Source: Arabidopsis thaliana (lineage: Eukaryota; Streptophyta; Magnoliopsida; Brassicales; Brassicaceae). Taken from it: 64,000 nucleotides of DNA. Of the stretch, positions 10,701-23,085 are shown one piece after another. The stretch is from contig NC_003076.8 of the NCBI RefSeq assembly GCF_000001735.4, positions 24,865,835-24,929,834 of the forward strand. The letters are read 5' to 3'. A program made the position numbers and the translations under genes. The notes under the pieces are model-generated. The model saw only the letters and a program-made list of their open reading frames with translations, did no database searches and was not told where the DNA came from. Every line of letters starts with the position of its first letter. Position 1 is the first letter of the stretch.

Positions 10701-12259
10701 AAGATATGCATAGCAGACATGGAGAAGATCCTCTGTCGGACCATTTGGAGTCAGCAGCTGGAGAAGCTGCAGCCAGATACAATTCAGCTCTTGACATGAC
10801 GCTGAAGGTAAAGATTCAATACCTAAACTCTCGTCTTCTGATTAGTTCATTCCATATCTCTTTACTTCCTCATTCTCTTTGATTAACTCACAAAAACATG
10901 TTATATCGCAGGCCCTCTTGAGTATTAAGATTTTCAAAGAAGATTTGATGCAGAATAGTCAACAAATTCAAGACCAGCGGCAAGAACAAGTTCCTACTGC
11001 ACTACAAAATTTATTTACTGCTGTTGTTTCAGAAGCGATTCAAGATGAGGGAGTCTACAGTTGCCTCTTGAGTGACTTTCTGACTTCCCAAGAAGAATTT
11101 CTTTCCATGGTTTGTGTGAAGAAATATGCTTCTAAGCATTATATTATTAATTGTTTTTGTCATAAGCTTAATTGTTAATCTAAAGGTATTCTAATTCTTA
11201 CTCTTTGCAGTCGAGTGATGCTGCTAAGGTGGTTGTAGCCGTCCTTAATCTTTGGCGTTGTTGGAAAAATCCAGAAAGAGAAAGCTTGGTAACTCGCCTG
11301 TTTACGTTGGTGGAAAACAAAAGAATGAGTTGTAGAAAATGCAGAAGGATTACAAATTCTCCAGTGCAAAGTTCTTATGGCATTGTTATGGCTGCAGATT
11401 CGATCAGAGAACTGAAGGTATGTTTCATTTATTATCCTCTTTGTCATTCCTACAGAAACTGCAGGTACTTCCCCTTATATAGTTGTTCTGTGCTTAATAT
11501 ATGCAGTGTGCTTTTGGGAATATAAAGTTTGTGGATATCCTTAAGTTGATCCGCCTGGGATATAAAATGTTATGTGACAATAAAAAAGGAGGTTGTGGTA
11601 AGAAAAGCTATGTTGATCACATTATACGTAGATGCCCGCCTATCTTTACCATTGGTAAGCTTTGACCCCCTTGATTGTGATCTTTTGTACTCAATTTCAT
11701 ATATTATGCTTAATCATAAAGCAATGTTGGCGTTTTGTTGGTTTGCAATGTCAGTGTTGGAATGGGAGAAGAGTGAAACTGAGAAAGAAATATCTGAAAC
11801 AACAAAGGCTTTGGACTGGGAGATAGATATCAGCAGGCTGTACGAAGAAGGCTTAGAAACAAACACTAACTACCGGCTTGTGTCAATGGTAAAACATCTG
11901 AAACATGGTCATATTTGTTTGTGCTATAGTTCTTCCGTTTTTCTTAGTTACAGTGTCAGAATATCTGGGATGTGATGCAGGTTGGTTGTGGTGAAGGAGA
12001 AGAAGAACACGTATGCCTAGCTTATGAAAAGAATCGGTGGGTCAATCTCAGACGTGAGTGTTTTGCAGGAGAGGTAAGTCGAAACAGTTGTTTTTTCCTT
12101 CAATGAGTTGAATAGTAAATCTAGATAGGCCAGACATGATTTATATGTGTTGTGATGGCATAGGATGTTGGTGACTGGAAGAATGTGGTCAGATTCTGTG
12201 GAGAGAGGAAGGTTCGGCCAGAGATTCTGATATATGAATCTGTCCGATTGATGGCCTAG
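7732..12259 (+). CDS. DUF627/DUF629 ubiquitin C-terminal hydrolase-related protein, tandem copy B
   Basis: Twelve coding exons: 7732-9678, 9758-9886, 9984-10136, 10344-10390, 10471-10613, 10704-10807, 10912-11109, 11211-11417, 11507-11654, 11755-11888, 11981-12073, 12164-12259. They match copy A exon for exon and phase for phase and give 1132 aa. The architecture is the same: TPR-like DUF627 N-terminus, DUF629 with a C2H2-like finger (CRTKC...HFEQQH), a Lys-rich repeat linker, then a degenerate C19 domain with SCRKCRR, CDNKKGGCGK and a His-box relative (RLVSMV...EEHVCLAY). Again no catalytic Cys block is visible. The C-terminus is longer than in copy A (YESVRLMA). The end of exon 1 and exons 2-3, with their introns, are almost identical to copy A, while the first half of exon 1 differs at many residues. 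Likely locus At5g61950. Confidence 0.85.
10063..10115 (+). repeat. 18-bp tandem repeat in coding exon, copy B
   Basis: Three 18-bp units (10063-10080, 10081-10098, 10099-10115) correspond to the array in copy A, with one Gln-Pro for Gln-Ser change. Copy number is the same in both paralogues. Confidence 0.8.
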
Positions 12260-13166
12260 GAAGTGACAGTATTGTATCAAAATATGGAGAAATCCAGAAT
12301 CGTGTTCTGTTCTCTCAGGGAGGGTTCCCTTTGAAATTACATTTGTTATCTACACAGAATCCTTTTTCTTGTTGTTGTTGTTGAATCTTGATAAGAAACT
12401 TCAGATTATTTTTGGCTCTTGTATCGTATGACCTTACTCTTACAGCACCAAACATTATAACAGAGCTTTGAATAAATATTTGTTTAAGAAACTTCAGAAT
12501 TAGTTATAGGTTTCTTCATGTCGTATCATATAATAATACCAAACTCTGTCCAGTAGATATATCATAGGAAACCATATACTATGTCCTTATGCAAAATATA
12601 CTCAATGAAACCCACGGAATGATATTAGTCAGTGCCCTTCGTAAAATTCATCTGCTTCAGATAGAACTCGCCACAGAACAAAAATTAGGAAAAATAATAT
12701 TTTTATATATCCCAAAATAGAAGCATTCAAAAAAGGGTCCAAAAGAGTACAACGTAGAATGGCCACAAATAGCCAGCAAAGAAGATGAGTGTAATCCAAG
12801 GCTGTTATACATTGATAGCAAGAACCAAAAATCCTTGAATATAACCCCAAAACCCAAAAAAAAAGAGGAACAAAAAAAAAACCTGCAATATTTTTCAGGG
12901 GATTTTGATAATACAACAAAACTGGTGAAGCAACAACAACCTGGGTAAAAGGTTTGTGGTCAACAAAGTTTTTCATCTCTCCAAAAAATTTCTTCACTGC
13001 AAAATGAGTTTTGTCAGGGTAAATCTAACACCCCCCGATTTACAGAACTCTAGGGTGTGTGGATGATATCATATAATAATAACTTTATATATATTTAACC
13101 TTCTTGTTATCTTCGTGTCTCTTTTTATGTGTTCTTTGTTTTACCTCTGCTTGTTTTGCTCATTGG
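12260..13166. other. Convergent 3' region between copy B and AML1
   Basis: Two genes end facing each other here, so both 3' UTRs and polyadenylation signals should lie in this stretch. It is AT-rich with A-tracts near 12857-12885. Short frames on the minus strand (such as 12629-12997) have no family resemblance and fall where the AML1 3' UTR is expected. Confidence 0.5.
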
Positions 13167-16100
13167 TTAGTTCTCCTTCAAGAACGGATCAGTTCCATTA
13201 GGAGTTTCTTCTCGGTTTTCAGAAACGGAAGAGATGCTAAAGCTGTTGTAGTTGTCAATGCTACTGCTTCGTGGCTTGCCTGGTCTTGACCGTATGTTGC
13301 TTCCCATTGGAAATGGTTCCTGTGGTGATATAACAACAAAGGAAATCATATGAATCTTCTTTTACTCACTAATCTTATGATATAATGAAATCACACTTGA
13401 AGTGAAGGAAGTGCATATGGATAATGGGAACCAAACAAGACGGAATTGTATGAAGCTTTAATCTTTACCTGATCACCAGCATTTGGACCATCAGTGTGGA
13501 AGAGAATAGGTCGGCAACGTTTGTCTTCGTTCATTAAGCTTGAGTTCTGGAAATGGGCAATAAGAGCTGTTTTCCCTTGGATACGAGCATACGTAAGCGT
13601 TGCCACCTTCTCGCTATTGAACTTTTCCCACTTTTTGCCATTAAATGCCTGTGAATGTTTTTTTAAGAGCTTTTAGCCAATGCTCTCCCAAAAGGACAAA
13701 AGCCATAAGAAAAAGCAGCAATATGAGACTGTACCTTAAAAAATGGGACAATCTTTTCAGGTTCAATAAGATTGATGAAAGCATATCCCACATTGCATTT
13801 GTTCTGAAATGACAGGGTAAGATTAGATTAGATCGTTATTGCAAAATACCAAAACCTCTACGTGTCTGCTTAATAAGACTTTCTTATATAAAAAAGGTAG
13901 GACGCCTGCTTGCCTTGAAGTCAATTGGCAAATAAAGGAAATCATAAGTTCCTTTACAATGCTCGTCAATAGCAGATAGAAGCATCTTCGAAGTGTACCT
14001 AAACCATAGCAGAATTAAAAAAAAAAAAAAAAAAAAGAGAGTCAAAGATGAAAACAGAATACATCTTTAACTAAAGACACAAACTATAAATAGTTGCAGA
14101 AGATATAGACAAGAAAAATAAAAGAGAGACACTGAGTTCACGTACTTGTTAGGAATGTTTTTAATCATCAATGTTGTCCTCCTGTCCTCCCCACGTAATA
14201 TACGGTCAACGTCAAGCTCATACAGTTTTTTGTCAGCATTGCTAGAGCTAGATTCGCTTCTTCGGTGAGAGAGATTCCTGTATCGTTCATTTGGCGAGTC
14301 AAATGACCCTGGCATCGAACCCATTGGACTCCTTCCAGGAAAGAGATGAGATAACTGTTGAGGAGATCGCAGGACAGCATTTTGGGAATTTACATCCATG
14401 CGATTCCCACCAACAGAGAAAGTCTTATGAGAACCAATGTCCATTGGATGTGATGGTGAAGAGCCAGGAATCCCCATGCTACCATGAGAACCTATGTGGA
14501 AGCCAGATGATTCTAGAGATTCAGCTACATAGGCTTGTCTTCTGTCCCAGAAAGGAGAATTTAATACCGGCGCAGATCCAATGTGGTGGTGCACAGGGGA
14601 AGATGCCATATTCACCATTATAGGAGGTGCTCTAGAGAATACAGTAACAGGTGGGCGCTGAGTAGGAATGCTGTTGATGTGAGATGGCGAGTTAGGCCAC
14701 ATCATGCCACTTGACGGATTTTGTTGCTGAGTGTTAGAGTTGCTCCATAAATTAATAGGGCGGCGAGAGCTTTGATGCATGGGAGATCCTATACCTACAG
14801 TCAAAAGATAACAACAGCTAAAAGTAAGGAAAGAGAATATTTCGTATGGCAGTTGAAAGAAAAACTTCATTACAATCTTCCATATCAAAATTTTTTTAGC
14901 AATGATAATATACACAATTAGGTTCAACCCCTTCTCATATTCAAACCCCAGTACAACACTGCCTAATCTGTTTAGATAACTGGCCATTAAGAACATAATG
15001 CTAATACTGTCTTTCCCAGGATGACAAAAATAAAAAAAAACAGTTGTAAACAAGTTGTCTATCCAGACAACAGTACCTACTGTGCATTGCTGTAGCATTT
15101 CACAGTCTACTAAAATTGTAAGGACCATTTCAATGTCGTAACTTAAAGATTGTGCTCTGATAATGTACTACAGCAGAGCTTATCAAGACAGTAGCACATT
15201 AGCGATAGAGAACTTACCGCCTCCACTAAAGCCTTCCACTCCACGAACATTATGTATCATAAAGCCTTCATTTGCTTTTGAGCCATCACTGACCATTTCA
15301 GAAAATGCAGAGGACGTATATGGACTACCATTTGCAAAGTTGTCGACGTACTCCGAAAAAGAATGAGGATGGAGATTTGGCATGCTTTGGATCCCCATAT
15401 TTGAATTATCAAAATGGTGGCCATGCTCCTGAAGTCCTACAGGCTTACTTGCTGAGATGCCGTTTGCCGAAGGTGGGAATCCAATAGGAATGCTGAGACT
15501 ACGATGTCGTTCAATGAAGGAATTCACAGGTGATCCAATAGAATTATGTATAACCCGCATAGATCCACCATCACTGGAGGTTGAAGAAATCATTCCTGGG
15601 AAATGTCTACCTGAAACAGAGATATTTAACTGCAATGATTTGTGTCCCCAGATGATTGATGATTGAAGAAAAAAGAACTATAAACCATAGATGTAAAGGC
15701 ATACCTATGTGTCCCGATGATGTATTACTATAAGACGTTTTAGGTAGACACCCTTCAGTATCATTTGCAGCACACTGCGACGTGTATCTGAAAAAGATAA
15801 TGAATCATACATTAATACAGTTGACGTCCATGTAAAGACTTGATAACAAATCACATGTTCAAATCAGTTTGATTAGCATTTGCATCAATTTCACAGCCCA
15901 CAATGGAATATAAAGCAGGTGAAAATGCCCAATCACCACCTTGTACCCTCTGGATAGGTCGGCACAAGTTGAAGCTTCTTCCCAGCAACCTCAAGTCCAT
16001 TTAGTCCACCAAGAGCAGCTGCTGCAGCTCGAACGTCAAAGAACTCTATGTATATCTGTGAGTTATCATGCATGGTCCTACGAATCTACAAACCACAGAA

Positions 16101-17649
16101 ACCGAATAAGTATCAATCTCAGAACTCAAATACAGGGAGAACCCCAGTATACCAACCTCTTTGACCTCTCCATACGATTTGACCAGTCGATTCAGCTCTT
16201 GATTCGAAATAGAAGAATCGAGATTATTAACCAACAAGGCTCCTTTACTTGTATCTTTTTGTGAAGGATTTTCCTGATAGCAAGAAAAATTGTAAGCACA
16301 AGTCACAAATGCAATCCATATAGCAAACGACAAAATCTTCTTTCAGAACAGTGAATACCTTAGAGATAGAATAACGAATGTCAAGTTTTGTTCCTCTTAA
16401 CAGCTTATTCTGGAGTGCTCTCGCCGCATTCTGAGCAGCCCTTATATCACAGTACGATACCATGATAAAGCCACGATTTTTGCAAGCTGTATGAAGAGCC
16501 TGGATGTCTCCAAATTGCTGAACAAGCAAATGTATCCTCAGTACGAAGTAAGTAATCCCAAAATTTCTACATACCTTACATTTCCTAAGTAAAGAATCCA
16601 TGCGAACCAAAATTGCTGCTGAAAGAAGGTACCTCAAAAAGGACCTTCAGCTCATAGTCTTCAACATTGCTACTGATATTTCCGACCAAAAGTGTTCTGG
16701 ATGGAATTTCCCCACGGTTAAGCTCGCCAACAGAATTATTGCCACCTCTCTCACCATTTCTATGACTCACAGAAGAAAAAATATCTCCATCTAGTTCCAT
16801 GCCACCAACACTGCTGAAGAGGTCAAACTCATCCAACTCATCTCCTGTATTAGCACGAGATTTACGCCCAACCTCACCTGTCACTTCTGCAAAAAGATCA
16901 TCTTCATCTGGGAGAAGATTTCCAATAGTTTGTGCCTCAATCTCTTCCAAAGATTCAGACGGTTCTTCTTCACGGTGGGTAACAACTGTGTTTGCAGACA
17001 TAGTGGATAGCATATCACTTCCCTGTAGCCGCACTGCAAAAAACAGCAAGTTGGAGACACGCTCAAGTAGTTAAAGTACAGTAAGTCAGAGCACACAAGT
17101 AACAATGTTTTTTTACCATAGAGGATTGTAGATTTTAGGAAGCTGAATAAAAAATCTAACACAATAATTAAAAAAACCATAAAGGTGAACCAGAAGCTTA
17201 CGCTTTCTACTAAATAAATCAGACATTGAGCTGGAAAATAAACTGCTTTCCCACTGACTACCATTTGTAGTGTTTCTTGCGTTAGGGCTACCAGAGGGGT
17301 GCGACCCAGAAAAACTAGATTGTGGCTTCAGCTGGTAACTTTCAGATGTCCAGGAACTCTTTGGCATACTTGAAAGTCTATCACGACCACCTTGGTTTTC
17401 AGGCATCATGTCTGTTTTCATAAACCCAAATTGCCTCTGCCGAACAAAAAAGCACAAGTATAGTTGAGAAAAACTAGTGGCAGATATAATGTCATACGTG
17501 AGAAATATGATACCAGCAATTCTAGAGCTACACAGTTTAAATCCTGAAACAAATGAAAACAAAGAGTTTACCTCTGAAGTAATATGAATATCTTCATGAA
17601 AGTGGGAAGGTGTTGAAACACCTCTCTGTTCCATTATATCAGACGGCAT
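13167..17649 (-). CDS. AML1: Mei2-like RNA-binding protein AML1 (915 aa)
   Basis: Thirteen coding exons on the complement: 13167-13319, 13469-13648, 13735-13803, 13914-13998, 14146-14794, 15218-15610, 15705-15787, 15940-16085, 16157-16273, 16359-16517, 16633-17033, 17202-17436, 17572-17649. The sum is exactly 916 codons. RRM1 (from SRTLLVGNI, about 214-285) and RRM2 (from KGALLVNNL, about 299-370) lie in the first half. A long Ser/Pro/Asn/His-rich stretch follows, then the C-terminal Mei2-type RRM3 (TTLMIKNIPNKYTSKML to ALIAHFQNSS, about 755-860). Mei2-like proteins bind RNA and promote meiosis and vegetative meristem activity in Arabidopsis; AML1 was also reported to contact RAPTOR1 (recalled). 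The intron at 13913-13804 uses a GC donor. ATG 17649 gives MPSDIMEQRG. The 5' UTR probably contains an intron ending near 17730. Confidence 0.95.
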
Positions 17650-18954
17650 CTTACAAAATTTGACTAATAAAACCAGAATCAAAATCTTTTAAAACTTTAA
17701 ACTTATTTCAACGAACCATATCACTTCCCCTGAAAAAACCTGAAAAAAAAAAAAAAAAGTGGTCAAGTCAAAACCAGTGTCTACATAAACAAAATGCATT
17801 TCTCAATTGCGAGGAAGATCTTGCAAAAACGACACATAAAAGTGCTCAATTACTCACGTACAAGCCAAAAAAATCAAGCAAAAGAACTACAAAAGTAGAG
17901 AAACAGAAGATTTCTACTAGAATTACGCGAAGTCCAAGGATAAAACAAAGTTAGCAACTTCAACCACTAGAGAGGCAAAACATATCAAATCGCTGCATTT
18001 TAAGCTCATAGAAATATCTAGAAGAGACGATTAGGTACATCCAGAAGCAATAAGAGTAGAATTCGCCTAATACCGGATCCTTGTGCAGCTCATTATAATC
18101 AAACAGCGAACCAACTCTTACCTAATTCACAAATTCGGCACGGAATTAAACCATTTCCAAATTATTAAACCATAAAAATAAAAACCCTAATCACCACCAG
18201 CTACCAAAAAAATAAGAAAACTTACCTAATCACAAACAAACACAATTATGCTTCCTCTTAAACAAATTCAAACCAGATTTTCAACAAACAGTGGATCTCG
18301 TTAACTCTTATTTTTTACCTTCTTCTTCTTCAGGTATCACGATCCTTGAAGAAAAAAAAAAACAGCGATGTAGACAGAGATGAAAGAGAAGAGAGAAGAG
18401 AATAATTCCTTCTTCTCTCTTTTATCTTCCTCCTTTCCTTTTTGTTTCCTTCTATCCAATCGCATCCATCACAGAATATTTAATTCCGTAAAAGAAATTT
18501 TTTATATTATATATATAAAAAAAGTGAATCGGCGTTTTCAATTTTTTTTCTTTCTCTTTTCGAATTTCCCCTCCTCTCACGACGCGTTGTTTCCAACGAA
18601 TAATTCGTGCGACCGGCGATGATTTTTGAGCTTTTCCGGCGATATTCTTCCCGTCGACGCGCGATTCCGGCACTCCCTCCGACAGAGAGAGAAACGGAGA
18701 GGAGAGAGAGATTTTTATTTTTTTGGGGGGTTTTTTTGGTTTTTGCGGTTAGTTGGTTTAGAGAACAAAAAAAATGAGAGGGAGAGGAAAAAACAAAAGA
18801 GGGAAGGAAGGAGAGAAGGACTCTGCTACGTTGTATGTACCATGGATTTAGTGGTATGGTATGAGCTTGAATCTGGACCATTCGATTATGATTATAACTC
18901 AATAGTTTATTGATTTTAGTTGAAGAATAAATAATTACGGACTCACACGAGAGT

Positions 18955-19000
18955 CTCGACGGCAAGTCGTCGAGTCCCGGCTAATAACCAAAGTAGCCGG
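18955..19000. repeat. Two adjacent perfect short inverted repeats
   Basis: CTCGACG (18955-18961) pairs with CGTCGAG (18968-18974) over a 6-base loop. Two bases on, CCGGCTA (18977-18983) pairs with TAGCCGG (18994-19000) over a 10-base loop. They are GC-rich in an AT-rich gap just upstream of the AML1 leader. The role is unknown; a protein-binding palindrome pair is possible. Confidence 0.6.
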
Positions 19001-19397
19001 CTATGAAAACAATGGACCATTTGGTTTTCTTTTTAAACATGTGATTCATTTGCTTTATCTACAAAACTTTACTTGCACAAATTAAAGTTAGAATTTCAAA
19101 TCTTAGTATTATGGAAGAAAATAGTATTAAAAGGTTGTTTTAATGTTATTGATATAGTTGACATTTTTAGTTGACACATTTTTGCTTATGTTTTAGTCTC
19201 GTACATGATTTTAAATGCAAAAAGAACATTAATCCTATATTAGTTAGAGTTTAAGAAAGATGTTTGGTACTAGTTGTTTTAAGGTTTCTTTACTCTTTGC
19301 AAAAATAAAATTTGAAAATGTGATTTTATTTTTTAAACCCAAAAAGAAATCTTATTATAACAATTATATATGGTCACATTTGTTTGAGATATAAATA

Positions 19398-19438
19398 GAT
19401 CTTATGTTTGTTCCAAAAAAAAAAAAGATACTTATGTT
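19398..19438. mobile_element. Poly(A) micro-insertion with direct repeats
   Basis: GATCTTATGTT (19398-19408) and GATACTTATGTT (19427-19438) flank TGTTCC plus 12 A. The repeats differ by one inserted base. The layout resembles a minimal retroposed tail with target-site duplication. It is weaker than the example at 45-105. Confidence 0.35.
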
Positions 19439-22400
19439 GCTAAATAAGTTACCGAGAAATAAATCTTCATCTGGTCATTGAATAATCTTTGTAGATAATG
19501 TTTGGTTGGTTGATTCAAGATTATATCTTATAAACGCTATTTTCATTCATTAGTTTTTTTTTATTATTGACGAGATTGAATCATTGCTTTTACTTCTATA
19601 TTCACTGTCTTTATCATTCTTGTTTTGTTGTTTTCCCTACCTCTCAAGTCAAGTCTCACTTTTATATTCTTACAAGTTTGTAGTACAATCTAATGAATGG
19701 CGCCATAACAAAAATAAACTACTAAATACTAATAATAATCAGCTAGCATCTATTGAAGACTTCAAGTGAAGTTGATTTGTTTGATGGTTAAATCTCTCCA
19801 TATTATCAGATTTAGCATGACTAGGTTCGAACTACTTAATGGAAATATCAAAAGATGATCTAAAATAAAACGTTTTTAAAAGATGGTATAAATATCGGAG
19901 ACTGGTATTGGACTATAAAAAAAATAGTTATCCAACATTAATGCATGTATTCATCTTTTTGTCTCAAGTTAACATGCAAAAATAGGAAGAAAAAAAAAAA
20001 AAGGAATAGAATGGAAATGCATTCACGTAGCTAGCCAATCGGCCGTGAAATGTGGCTGAAGGTGAGTGTCGTGTACGATATCTCGTCTGTGAATGTATTT
20101 TACAAAAACTGCAGCTTCTTATCTTTGAATTAGTTTATGTGATCCATATTAAATGTTACTTACTATTTATGTATTCTACTCTATAGAGTATATAAATGTT
20201 TACTTGTTTAGCTTAAAGATTCATCAAGTGTTTTGTGTTGGGATCTCCGTCGGACAATGCAATCTTTTATTCCATTGAATTTAAGTACACTGCCTTTAGT
20301 ATTGGATGAAACAAAAACCATTTTTGAAAATCTGAGATATATAGAAACCGGTTGGTCAGACCTTACGTCATTTTATACTTCCACTTCGTAATGATTCTGT
20401 TTGGCCTTGTTTGGCTTCATTACAAGTTTCTTTTACACATTTTATAGTAGTATCATTTAAATAATGATCACATTCAATCAAAAAATACTTCTGCCATTAT
20501 TTAACTGGAGTAACGTTTTGGTTTCCCCCTCGTAAGCAACGTGTCCAATTCCTTCAATGAAGGTTTTCATCATACCAGTTCAAGTCGGTTTAATCCGATT
20601 AAAATGCTCGGTAACCCACCAATTTAGAATGTTCGGTTAAGCTCATAGGGCTAAGTATGGCAAAATTTAACGAGAATTCTCAAACAAGATCGAAACTGAA
20701 TTCAAATATTTATATTGTAAAACGAAAATTTACTTAAAAACAATTAGATCAATCCAACTAGTCACAACATTCATATTTCTAGCTTAAATTTCTTTTGGCA
20801 AATATCAAGAAGTGGTGATCTAGTAGTAGATCATATATAGTCCTTTTTGAAAAGGGTTGAAACATTGTATTTATAATTTGATATTTGTTTTAAAAGGATT
20901 ACTTTACTGTAACTTTAATTTCCGTTTAAAAGATTGTGTGGACTCCATTCAAAAGATTTCAAATAACAAAAAATTGCTTCTTTTAGTTCGATTATGCTTG
21001 CTTACTAAATAATACAACTAGACAATTAGTTAGAACGTAAATCCAAACTTATTAGGGGCTTAAGGCCAATCCAAAAACGAAAAATAATGGAAATTAACAA
21101 AATAAAATAAAAGTGGTCCAATAATGTTTCTTAAAATAGTTAGAGTTAGAAAATCTCAAGAACAGGATTAGAGAAAATTTCTATTCTAGTATTAGTCGGC
21201 CAAGCCAAGCTGAGCTGACAAAAAATAAGCCGAGCGTGAGAGTGGCGTGAGAGAGAGGGTCACTGTCCGCTATTTTAAATGCTGGGCGCTGCGTGAAGGA
21301 TTAGAAAAGCATTTATTCTTAAAAGATGCTCTTCTCAACGTAATCCACGTGTCAACTTACCATTAGTTTACACATCAAAAGCTGACCAGCAAATCCCAGG
21401 ATGGGCTGTGATCACCTACTTACTCCTCCATCTAAAATCTCTGTGCACCTTTTCTCCCACGAGCCGTTGGATTCATCCAAATTACGTGTGCAACACTCAC
21501 TTTTAAGACGATGTTAGCCGTATTTAACCGAACCTAACCGGCGCTGAACCGTCTTCCAGTTTTGCTAATCAACAAGCGAGATTTGATTATATAATTAAAA
21601 AGCCTTTGTTATAGACTTAGTAGTGTCACGCTGGTCTCACATGCCTATTGCCTACATGCTTGGAAGTTTGAAAATCTTTAATCATTTATTTATATGATAC
21701 TTAAGTTAACATCTAAAGATATTCAAAACTTGAGAATGAAATCATTGCTAAGAGAATAATTTATTTTCTGAAATACTATTCTTACTATGTTAAATATTTT
21801 AATTCTTTCAAGTACATTGTAATGCTACTAGATACTTTGCCTAGCAAAATAGTTTTATATTTTATCTGTTGTAAATTGTATCAATATACACTAACTTTCA
21901 TTAAGAATTACAGACATAAATAAACACACCAAATTTTAGTTTTTGAGAGTCAAACTATATATGAAATATCGCTGCAGTGGAAATTGTATAATATTTGATT
22001 TAACCGGCTTGAATGATTCAGAACTAATACCATGGAAATATAAATAGTATAAGAGAGACTTCACGTGCTAAATCTTGAAGAAGACGATTGGACAGAACAA
22101 TAAGACAGAAGCAATAACCAATGGAATTATGGAACATCATATAATAAACTTTTTTAATAATCATTTGGATAATTAAACAAATAGTATTATAATCATTTTT
22201 GAATTATTTGGTTGTTAATATGGTCCACGCGGTCTCTTCTCCAGATCCCGTTATCTGTTCTAAGATTTCCGTCGGTCTATTTATTTATTATCTTTAATTT
22301 TCAGTATCAATTAATACCTTAACATAAATTATTATTCCATGCTATTTTCCTAATTTCTACAATAATTGATAACAAATCTTATGGTTTAAATTAAAGCTGA

Positions 22401-22697
22401 CTTTATAATTATTACGTCAAATGTATAAGGTTTACCAACCACTTATCTATATGTGTTGAAAATATTAAACAGCTAATAAGTCTACGGATATGTGTAGTTT
22501 TTGCCTTTCTAGTATTATCAAAGGTGGATATGTATAGTTTTAAGATGAGTACATATAAGTTCATATAAATTTATGTAGTTGTGTTTTTACATGATTGTAA
22601 ACTTTTTGTATACTTCTAAACAATTTTTCCAAAAAATAAGTATATCCCAAAATAAATTCGTTGCGCAAATGGAAAATAAGCCCGAGAGGCTGACATT

Positions 22698-22735
22698 AAA
22701 TGGGCCTGGTCCTAAGAGGCCCATATATACCCAGA
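22698..22735. promoter_or_regulatory. Site II-type GGCCCA elements upstream of SRP68
   Basis: TGGGCC and GGCCCA occur about 15 bp apart (within 22698-22735), the second running into TATATA. TGGGCY 'site II' boxes are typical of growth-related housekeeping genes in Arabidopsis and are bound by TCP factors (known). They lie about 350 bp upstream of the SRP68 start codon. A leader intron probably separates them from the ATG (acceptor TTCTTCAG near 23049-23056). Confidence 0.55.
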
Positions 22736-23085
22736 TTAATCTGGACTTGCTTACCAAAACCCCAAAACCTCAAATTTCTTCGTCACCCACCCGTTTCGTT
22801 TCTAAGTCTCTCGTCCTTTTCTTTTAACCACACTCCTTGCTTGAGATTCAATCGAAAACTGAAATTCGCAAGCCTCCACTGCTCGCCGTCGCACTCATCG
22901 GAATATTCCATTGGCACCGTACTACCCTGAAATCATCTCATCAGATCAAAAGTATGGAATTAGTTGAGCTCAATTTCTATTGTTTGGTTTTTATGAATCC
23001 CTCAATTTAAATATCGCGTGGTGATTTATTTTTCTTCTTTTGGTGTGTTTCTTCAGCGGGAGTTTAACTAGAATTGCGTGGATTA

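Larger units (their letters stand above)
17650..23085. other. Divergent gap between AML1 and SRP68 (5.4 kb)
   Basis: From 17650 to about 18800 lies the AML1 leader and promoter, with AG-rich leader sequence and possible leader introns (a donor candidate GTAAGAGTT on the minus strand near 18120). Just beyond are two adjacent perfect short hairpins at 18955-19000. From about 19100 to 22650 I see only AT-rich spacer, a micro-insertion at 19398-19438 and scattered boxes such as CCACGTGTC near 21346. The SRP68 promoter occupies the last 400 bp. No protein-coding gene, tRNA or rRNA was recognised. Confidence 0.5.

Noticed and set aside
12629..12997. Minus-strand 122-codon frame
   Set aside because: It lies where the AML1 3' UTR is expected, is hydrophobic/Phe-rich from AT-rich sequence and matches no family.
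18955..18980. TCGAGTCC inside the hairpins as a possible tRNA or SINE T-arm
   Set aside because: No matching A-box or acceptor stem; the pairing is explained better as two simple inverted repeats.
19815..19835. GGTTCGAAC, a tRNA B-box-like string
   Set aside because: No A-box at the proper distance and no cloverleaf can be drawn.
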